Part shown: in pieces, positions 58,610 through 64,000 of the stretch
Layout of the letters: each line of letters begins with the position of its first letter
Position numbering within the stretch: position 1 is the first letter of the stretch
DNA from: Kosakonia oryziphila
Lineage (GTDB): Bacteria; Pseudomonadota; Gammaproteobacteria; Enterobacterales; Enterobacteriaceae
Assembly: GCF_900094795.1 (NCBI RefSeq)
Contig: NZ_FMBC01000008.1
Span: forward strand, 56,796 to 120,795
DNA: 64,000 nt
Direction: 5' to 3'
Made by a program: the position numbers and the translations under genes
The notes under the pieces: generated by a model
Databases searched by the model: none
Told to the model about the DNA's origin: nothing
The model's input: only the letters and a program-made list of their open reading frames with translations

Positions 58610-59741
58610 TACTTCCTTACCCCGCGTGTTATGTGTCGACGATGAACCCAATGTGCTCGCGGCCATCGCGCGAAATCTGTTTGACGTGTTTGATGTGGTG
58701 ACAGCACACAGCGGTGAAGCCGGTCTGGATGCGATTCGCAGCGGAAAACCTTTTGCTGTGATCCTCTCCGACATGCGTATGCCGGGAATGGATGGCGCGA
58801 CTTTTTTATCCAGAGCGCGGGAAGCCTCGCCTGACAGCGTGCGGATCCTTCTCACCGGACAGGCCGATGTGGAGTCCTCGATCGCGGCAATTAATAAAGG
58901 TGCTATTTTCCGCTATCTCTGTAAACCGTGCCCAAAAGAAGATCTGATAGCGACGTTGAATGATGCGGTTCGTCAGTACCGGCTCGTTTGCGCAGAAAAA
59001 GAGCTGCTGGCGACCACACTTTCTGCATCGGTAAAAACGCTCACAGAAATACTGGCGATGGTCGCTCCCTGGGCTTTTCAGCGAGCGGCTTTTGCGCAGT
59101 CCTGCGTTCGCCACGCATTGCCGAAACTGGGGTGGCACGATGAGTGGCTCTATACCCTCGCCGCGTCATTGAGTCAGATCGGCTGTGTTGGCATTCCTGC
59201 TGACATCGTTCAGGCTGATGCCGCACAGCGTAAATTGACGGTGGAAGAGGAAAAACTGCTGCATGAACATCCGGACGTTGCTGGCCGACTGGTGGAGCAA
59301 ATCCCGCGTCTTGAACTGGTTGCGGCGATCATTCGTCACCAGGCGAAAGAGCCCCCTGCCGACGCGCCGTTAGAAGTGGTACGCGGCTCTCAGCTACTGC
59401 GCGCCGCACTGGAACTGGAACGGCACGCCGCGCGCGGCTGGAGCCTGGAGCGCCCGTGGGATATCCTGCGTGCGGCACGTCCGGCACTCCCTGAATATCT
59501 CATCAAAGCGCTGTCAGATTTTCGCTCGAATGGTGAGGGGGTTCGCTCCGCACGTATCCGTGAATTGATGCCGGGCTGGGTCGTCGATGAAGATATTCGT
59601 ACCACCAATGGATTAATGGTGCTGACCAAAGGACATGAACTGACCGATACCGCGATCTCCGCCCTTCAGCGCCTGCTCGCCGCGAACGCCGTCGAAGAGC
59701 CCATTCGGGTGCGCGGCCTGCCGGGTAAAAGCTCGCTCTGA
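58602..59741 (+). CDS. REC plus degenerate HD-GYP response regulator
   Basis: 379 residues from the ATG at 58602, inside the end of the previous gene. Receiver with Asp57 (VILSDMRMPGMDG) and Lys in YLCKPCP. The C-terminal half has the HD-GYP layout, but the HD dyad region reads SLSQIGCVGIP instead of LHDIGKIGIP, and the HHE..DGxGYP region reads RHQAKEPPADAP. Catalysis is therefore unlikely; HEHPDVAGRLVEQ is retained. It may be a binding or scaffolding output. A hairpin (59751-59777) follows. Confidence 0.88.
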   Translation: MTDTSLPRVLCVDDEPNVLAAIARNLFDVFDVVTAHSGEAGLDAIRSGKPFAVILSDMRMPGMDGATFLSRAREASPDSVRILLTGQADVESSIAAINKGAIFRYLCKPCPKEDLIATLNDAVRQYRLVCAEKELLATTLSASVKTLTEILAMVAPWAFQRAAFAQSCVRHALPKLGWHDEWLYTLAASLSQIGCVGIPADIVQADAAQRKLTVEEEKLLHEHPDVAGRLVEQIPRLELVAAIIRHQAKEPPADAPLEVVRGSQLLRAALELERHAARGWSLERPWDILRAARPALPEYLIKALSDFRSNGEGVRSARIRELMPGWVVDEDIRTTNGLMVLTKGHELTDTAISALQRLLAANAVEEPIRVRGLPGKSSL

Positions 59742-60016
59742 AGATGTTTCCCGCCGGGAGCACTTTCTGCCCGGCGGCTATCCGCCCAAATCCCATGCTC
59801 AACGGCCTGGTCGCTGTCGCATTGCAGGCGAGCAAGGCCTGATATCATAAAAATCCCGCACGGGACGATAAGCGGGCTTGAAGTCGCGGCTAGCATTAGT
59901 ACCTGGATCATTAAATTTCTGAATCGGGATACCGTAATTTGCGATTAGTAAATAATATGAAGGTAAGTTATAACATGCATAAGGGATATGACTTCTGACA
60001 AGCACTAACTTCTTTC

Positions 60017-60055
60017 ACTGGCAGAAACGATGTCGCGTCTGCCAGTTTTATTTTC
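60017..60055 (+). terminator. Plus-strand intrinsic terminator
   Basis: Perfect 9-bp stem ACTGGCAGA / TCTGCCAGT with a 12-base loop followed by TTTATTTTCC. The nearest plus-strand gene ended 275 bp upstream. Confidence 0.7.
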
Positions 60056-60091
60056 CACTTCGCTTGCCACACGCCGAACGAAGCGGAAAAC

Positions 60092-60115
60092 AAAAAAGGC
60101 CCGCCAAAGCGGGCC
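60092..60115 (-). terminator. Intrinsic terminator of the hsp20 gene
   Basis: GGCCCGC / GCGGGCC stem with a 4-base loop; six A's at 60092-60097 give the U-run on the minus strand. Confidence 0.85.
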
Positions 60116-60142
60116 CGGAAAAATTAGGCATAACGTCAATTA

Positions 60143-60610
60143 TCAAGCCTGATGTTCAATGGCTTTCTGTGTATTCTCAATCGCAATTTTGCGTGGTTTT
60201 TCGCTCTCCGGGATTTCCTGATAAATGGAAACCTGCAAAATCCCGCTTTCCAGTTTTGCATTACTGACTTTGGTGTGCTCCGGCAAAGTGAAACTCAAAC
60301 GAAAATCAGAACGGCGGATGCCTTTATATATCCAGCCTTGCTCATCCTGAGATTCATTTTCAGAGTGCTTACCAGAAACATTCAGCGTTCCGCCGACCGT
60401 CTCGATTTCGAGTTCGTCTTCCTTCCAGCCAGGTACGCTTACATTTAACAGATAATTGCTTGCATCGATTTTTTTCAGGTCATAAGCGGGTAATGAAGTG
60501 ACCGGAGCGTCGCCCGTTAACTGGCTGAACAGCCTGTCGATACGATTAAAACGGTCAGCAAAAACAGAATCAGAAAAGCCCGGAAGTGCTGACAATGTTC
60601 TGAGTGCCAT
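60143..60610 (-). CDS. Small heat-shock protein, Hsp20/IbpA family
   Basis: 155 residues: short N-terminal arm with FNRIDRLFSQL, alpha-crystallin domain about 40-130 (YDLKKIDASNYLLNVSVPGW, GGTLNVSGKH, FRLSFTLPEHTKV), and C-terminal extension. Similar to IbpA/IbpB but more divergent, so it is an additional copy. It acts as an ATP-independent holdase. Its leader contains a hairpin that buries the AGGAG site, and a sigma-32-like -35 (CTTGAAA) lies about 90 bp upstream, both pointing to heat control. Confidence 0.92.
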   Translation of the reverse strand: MALRTLSALPGFSDSVFADRFNRIDRLFSQLTGDAPVTSLPAYDLKKIDASNYLLNVSVPGWKEDELEIETVGGTLNVSGKHSENESQDEQGWIYKGIRRSDFRLSFTLPEHTKVSNAKLESGILQVSIYQEIPESEKPRKIAIENTQKAIEHQA

Positions 60611-60617
60611 AATTAAC

Positions 60618-60668
60618 CTCCTGAATCATCAATTCAAAAGCTCAACATACAGGCAAGCTTTGCTTGTC
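60618..60668 (-). promoter_or_regulatory. ROSE-type RNA thermometer in the hsp20 leader
   Basis: On the minus strand CUUUUGAAU pairs completely (two U-G wobbles) with AUUCAGGAG around a 5-base loop (60618-60640), covering the ribosome-binding site. A second hairpin GACAAGC / GCUUGCC lies upstream (60652-60668). This matches the layout of ROSE elements before ibpA genes. Confidence 0.75.
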
Positions 60669-60698
60669 CGATCCAATAGATAATTCCTTCCATCCGTT

Positions 60699-60705
60699 TT
60701 TCAAG
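60699..60705 (-). promoter_or_regulatory. Possible sigma-32 -35 element for hsp20
   Basis: CTTGAAA on the minus strand equals the heat-shock -35 consensus. The -10 region at suitable distance (ATTATCTA) is a poor match to CCCCATNT, so the call is tentative. Confidence 0.4.
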
Positions 60706-60827
60706 GCTACAAAATAAAAATTTTTTGCCTATGTGTGCCGGGCATCCGCACCGGCAGATACAAATCAGCAGGGATATCAAACGGGTGAAAACCACGGGCT
60801 GATCAGAGAAACAGAAGATAAGAAAGA

Positions 60828-60968
60828 TTAAGTGCCCTGCACCACCTGAGCGAACACTTTATTGCCGATCGGTTCTGAGTCATCCACTCGCGCAACGTTT
60901 ATCAGGTGAGTGCTTGCCTGCGGGCTACTGTAAGAGATCGACACTATTTTATTGGCTGTGTGCGCTAC
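60828..60968 (-). pseudogene. Possible C-terminal gene fragment
   Basis: A minus-strand frame of 46 codons, closed upstream by TGA, reads like real protein (VSISYSSPQASTHLIN, VDDSEPIGNKVFAQVVQGT, stop). No start or family is recognised. It may be the tail of a deleted gene. The remainder of 60669-61159 shows nothing. Confidence 0.3.
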
Positions 60969-61159
60969 TCATCCGAACTTTTTAGCTCACTTCCTGATTT
61001 TCCTTCAGTTTCTGTGACCTCAGGGTCCAGTTTGGTGATGGCTTCCTCTGGTTTTATTTGTCTAACTGAACGATATTAAATATTCACATTGCAGGGGTAC
61101 TCACGACAGAGCATTTCTTGTTTGCCGATGAGCGCCAGAGTATTTCGTAAGGAGAGATT

Positions 61160-61390
61160 ATGAAGCCAGTAGAAGAAGTGATTAATGATTTGCAGTGTCG
61201 TGCTTTAGCGTATGAAATCATTTTTCAGTCTATTTGTTCAGAACTGCCTCAATTGTTCATCGATAAGGCCAAAGCGAACATTGAGCTTAACTTCAAAGCA
61301 TTTGAATCTGGCACGCATTCTGAAGCCGGGAAAGCAAAGCTTGAAGCGGCGAAAGCCGTTGCCTCCAGAATTATAGGCTCGAAGATTTAA
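61160..61390 (+). CDS. Hypothetical 76-residue helical protein
   Basis: Good AAGGAGAGA site and a clean frame. Predominantly helical and alanine/lysine-rich in the second half (GKAKLEAAKAVASRIIG). No signal peptide or membrane helix. Not recognised; small proteins like this are common in accessory islands. Confidence 0.6.
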   Translation: MKPVEEVINDLQCRALAYEIIFQSICSELPQLFIDKAKANIELNFKAFESGTHSEAGKAKLEAAKAVASRIIGSKI

Positions 61391-61903
61391 CTCTCCTCCT
61401 GCGCTGATTCTGAGGTGGAGAGGAATCAACAATAACGTCTTCTCCGCTTTGTTCCTCTGCCGACACAACATGGAACTGGCCATGCATTTCGGACGCAAGT
61501 GACGCCATACACTTGTTTCGGTCTCAACGCCTAAACCGTTAACGATTTCAGGCTGGCTAATTATGATCGCCCAGATGCTACTACTTACACTGCTTTGGTG
61601 GCTTTTTCTGACCTACTTTTTGTAGAAGAACTTGGGTATTGTTGACTTCCCAAACCACTGACTCGCCTGAAAGAAAACACCATTTTGCTCCCCGCCCAGC
61701 CGAGAGCCTCTACCACAACGCAGAAGTTTGAATGGAAATACGTTGTAGTCATGTTTTTTACCTCTTAATAATTGAATGAGAACAGAGGGCTGGCTGTAAT
61801 GTTGCAAAGACCAGTGACTGCGATACGTCATTGCGGGATGCGGGATTATTTGTATTCAGGCACGAATACAATGCCTGAATACTTTTATCAGAAAGAAATT
61901 AGA
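61391..61903. other. 510-bp intergenic region
   Basis: Short frames only, none with a ribosome site or recognisable product. No clear repeat or terminator seen. Confidence 0.45.
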
Positions 61904-62377
61904 TCAATGAGACTGCAGAAATTTCAGTTGGGCTGCATCCGGATTGCCAATTAACAGCTTTTTACCCCCATTACTGTAGAGACCCACGAAGGCTTTCAGA
62001 TTGGGTTGGTAAAGGTATGCAATATAGTGATCCCCGCAATTATGCTGTTCGCAGGAAGATGAACGTAACCAGGTCACGCCCGAAATGGTCACTGGCTCCA
62101 GAGGTGTCTGGGGCCCACGAAGAATCCCTTTATTTTCCCATAGCTTACCCAGGCCAGCCTTATCCATTGCATGGCTGACAGTTTTTCTGAATGCATCATC
62201 GGCTTTTTCAACGTCAAATGGATAGGGGCACGCATCACCGGCCCCAGGGGTAGCGGCTGTATTACAGCTCATCGCCTGCTCAGCCGTGACGATATTACTG
62301 CCTGCATAGCCATATCCACTGATGAGCAGCAGAGAAAAAATGGTTGTTCTGGCTAAATCATTGATACGTAGATCCAT
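61904..62377 (-). CDS. Ivy-like lysozyme inhibitor
   Basis: 157 residues with a signal peptide (cleavage near YAG-SNI). The C-terminal domain carries CEQHNC (109-114), corresponding to the CKPHDC inhibitory loop of Ivy, followed by the strand pattern DHYIAYLYQP and FVGLYS. Ivy proteins block vertebrate-type c-type lysozyme in the periplasm. The loop residues differ from E. coli Ivy around the conserved His, so target preference may differ. It stands alone in an accessory region. Confidence 0.8.
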   Translation of the reverse strand: MDLRINDLARTTIFSLLLISGYGYAGSNIVTAEQAMSCNTAATPGAGDACPYPFDVEKADDAFRKTVSHAMDKAGLGKLWENKGILRGPQTPLEPVTISGVTWLRSSSCEQHNCGDHYIAYLYQPNLKAFVGLYSNGGKKLLIGNPDAAQLKFLQSH

Positions 62378-62738
62378 AAATTTTCATCCTTAATTAATCA
62401 GTTATCTTTCACTTGAATAGCAACAGCGTAAAAATCCATCACGTCAATCCGTGCTCGCAAAGGATATCAGCGTCGCTCTGAATGATATCGCATGCAGGGT
62501 ATTAAGAGATCAGATTGGCTATGACACAAAACAACATACCCCGGTCTGATTGTTCCAAATCTCTTCAATATTGTTCCAGTGTCGTTCCATATATAAATCA
62601 TATAATCCAGTAAATACATAAAGTTACTTCCTAAAAACATATATAGAACAACCGGAACAACAGGAACGACCTGGTAACCTCGCACATGAAGGAGTAATAG
62701 TCAGATAAGTTGAATTCACTTAGCTTTAAGGTGGGCTT
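62378..62738. other. Intergenic region with inverted arrays of GTTCC half sites
   Basis: TTGTTCC-type half sites lie at about 62551, 62571 and 62583, and complementary GAACA/GGAAC sites at 62646, 62654 and 62663. They face each other around an AT-rich centre. This may be an operator or replication-type site; no gene is evident. Confidence 0.4.
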
Positions 62739-62942
62739 ATGCAGACTAACAACAGTGATTCAGATGAGATGGCGAAAGCTATCGGCTACGTAGTGATGGA
62801 GTTAGCAAGGACAGGATGTGCCATCACGGAAGAAGCAATCAATGAGCGTCTGGACATCGTGCTGAATAAAGATGCCAGAGTTGCGAAGAAAAATGTTGAG
62901 CCACTAAAGCAGCTCAAGTTTAACGAGTCATTGTGCGGCTAG
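62739..62942 (+). CDS. Small YmgB/AriR-like protein
   Basis: 67 residues with AAGGTGGG ahead. The helical pattern (DEMAKAIGYVVMELARTG, ITEEAINERLDIVL) resembles the YcgZ/YmgA/AriR biofilm and acid-resistance connector family, but is short. These E. coli proteins act through the Rcs pathway. Assignment is tentative. The array of GTTCC half sites lies just upstream. Confidence 0.55.
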   Translation: MQTNNSDSDEMAKAIGYVVMELARTGCAITEEAINERLDIVLNKDARVAKKNVEPLKQLKFNESLCG

Positions 62943-62962
62943 GTTAACCCTGAATCGCGCTA

Positions 62963-63439
62963 TTGGGTATTGACTGGCTGTTGCAGCGCGATGACCCGAC
63001 AGAAGATCATGGTTATGCAGCATTCATCGCGGACAAAGATTGGATTGTTATGGGGAGAGGTAGCTATGAGAAGGTGCTGACCTTTGACGAATGGCCTTAT
63101 GATCGACCCGTGCTGGTGCTCTCCCGACAGCTAACCGATACCCCCGTTCCCGATGAGCTAAAGGGCAAAGTGCAGTTCTCATGCCGCACGCCAGGGGAGG
63201 TGCTTGCTGACCTGGCAGTGCAGAATGCGCATCGCGTCTATGTCGATGGTGGGCAGGTAATACAGTCGTTCCTGCGCGAAGGTCTGGTCGCCGATATCGT
63301 TATCACTACCGTTCCCGTCCTGCTTGGTTCGGGAAAACCGTTGTTCGGATCCCTGACCGGAGATATAGATTTGACTCTGCTATCAAGCCGCAGCTTCCCT
63401 TCGGGTCTGGTGCAGTCGCACTATCGGCTGAAGTCATAA
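62963..63439 (+). pseudogene. 5'-truncated dihydrofolate reductase-family (RibD C-terminal-like) gene
   Basis: The frame starts abruptly at GIDWLLQRDDPTEDHGY with only a TTG. Family members begin some 20 residues earlier with a VxVAxSLDGYIA strand that binds cofactor. The rest is intact: DWIVMGRGSYEKVL, VLVLSRQL, VYVDGGQVIQSFLREG, and the PVLLGSGKPLFG end. Stop codons lie just upstream in frame, so the true 5' end has been replaced. Loss of the first strand probably inactivates it. Confidence 0.7.
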
Positions 63440-63691
63440 ACTGCATAAAAACATAGCGGTGATCTCCGCTAAAACGAGAGTACCGTCCTGCTGCCAGCAG
63501 TACTAAGGCTTGTCCATTGGCTTTGCACTTCTTACCTTCACATCGGTTAATGCCATTTGAGGCTTCATATGGATGTTGGTACAAGATTTTATCGAACGAG
63601 GAGATAGCATCACATATACCAACAAATACAACTTGTTGTAGGTTGATACCCCCCTCTGTCAGGATAGTTGTCACCCCCATCGGAAATACTA

Positions 63692-64000
63692 ATGACAGGA
63701 TGGGAACAGATCGTGAAACGAATTTCACCAGAACGTAAAGCTGCTGCACTGGCTAAATTACTGCCGCCTTACAACATGACCGTCACCGCAGTTGCACAGA
63801 TGGAAGGGATATCGGAAGCTACCCTCTATTACTGGCGTAACAAGGCGAAAGCAGAGGGAATACCGGTGCCGGGTGCAGACAAAACCACAGACCAGTGGTC
63901 AGCCGAAGCCCGGCTGGCTGTGATTATTGAAACCGCCACACTCAGCGAAACAGAGCTCGCGCAATACTGCCGTAAAAAAGGGCTTTATCCTGAGCAGATT
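63692..64000 (+). mobile_element. IS3-family transposase OrfA-type gene, cut by the window edge
   Basis: From ATG 63692 (or GTG 63713) the frame stays open to the window end. KRISPERKAAALAKLLPPYN and MEGISEATLYYWRNKAKAEG form the N-terminal helix-turn-helix, and ETELAQYCRKKGLYPEQI is a segment familiar from IS3-type first open frames. The left inverted repeat was not located with confidence. The element begins about 250 bp after the truncated reductase gene. Confidence 0.75.

Larger units (their letters stand above)
59742..60142. other. 400-bp intergenic region between the FIST operon and hsp20
   Basis: Contains a CCGCCGGG / CCCGGCGG hairpin at 59751-59777 and a plus-strand terminator at 60017-60055. 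A minus-strand open frame (59799-60005, with YGIPIQKFNDPGTNASRDFK) looks protein-like and may be a gene fragment, but is not recognised. Confidence 0.45.

Noticed and set aside
62467..62685. 72-residue minus-strand frame with hydrophobic middle
   Set aside because: Its start coincides with the repeated GGAAC half sites (giving VVPVVPVV) and there is no supporting homology or ribosome site.

Overview
The window reads as chromosome of an enterobacterium (Enterobacterales). It has an OmpC/OmpF-type porin, a YoaK-like 32-residue protein, DUF1471 (BhsA-like) proteins, MarA-like regulators, an H-NS paralogue, an IbpA-type small heat-shock protein and a canonical ERIC repeat. A plant-associated lifestyle like that of Kosakonia or a related Enterobacter-like genus is inferred from three things: pectin-oligomer uptake and cleavage (KdgM porin plus a PL2 lyase), a LuxR solo of the plant-signal-responsive (PAB) type beside a proline iminopeptidase, and a rich set of chemotaxis and c-di-GMP proteins. 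The genus cannot be fixed from this sequence alone.

Layout. 1-1700: end of an oligopeptide/nickel-type ABC importer and a GNAT acetyltransferase. 1831-14832: a nearly complete reductive pyrimidine (or hydantoin) catabolism island. It holds an aminotransferase and a divergent short-chain dehydrogenase, an ABC importer, a RutR-like TetR regulator, PreT-PreA, dihydropyrimidinase and an N-carbamoyl-beta-alanine amidohydrolase. Both main operons carry a sigma-54-like promoter followed closely by a RutR-like operator. 15116-25461: EAL-HDOD protein, two paralogous LysR regulators, two DUF1471 proteins, two MarA-like regulators, a porin with a possible sRNA upstream on the opposite strand, arsC with an arsB scrap, a CusRS-like two-component system and an ERIC element. 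25578-31770: an MCP, a YjbE-like secreted peptide, a LuxR-type regulator, an Hha-like protein, a KTSC protein bracketed by two copies of a small inverted-terminus repeat, a YoaK-like protein and a nucleoside-recognition membrane protein.

32834-40122 is the most striking accessory locus. A five-gene peptide ABC importer is divergent from a LuxR solo that shows the PAB substitutions (Met and Trp where AHL receptors have Trp and Tyr), followed by proline iminopeptidase. Two closely matching 20-bp lux-box-like palindromes face the importer operon and the peptidase gene. 41549-44017 is a KdgM-PL2 pectin pair. 44399-50386 mixes intact genes (old yellow enzyme, PhnD-like protein, H-NS paralogue) with several decayed genes: a VOC/ABM deletion fusion, a BamA-paralogue remnant and an autotransporter remnant.

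50880-59741 is a signalling block: a CHASE4-like/PAS/GGDEF/EAL protein, an MCP with a CheR/CheB docking pentapeptide, then a FIST sensor, histidine kinase, REC-HDOD and REC plus degenerate HD-GYP genes in one tight operon. 60143-64000 is accessory: an Hsp20 gene with a ROSE-type RNA thermometer, an Ivy-like lysozyme inhibitor, small unknown genes, a 5'-truncated dihydrofolate-reductase-family gene and the start of an IS3-type transposase cut by the window edge.
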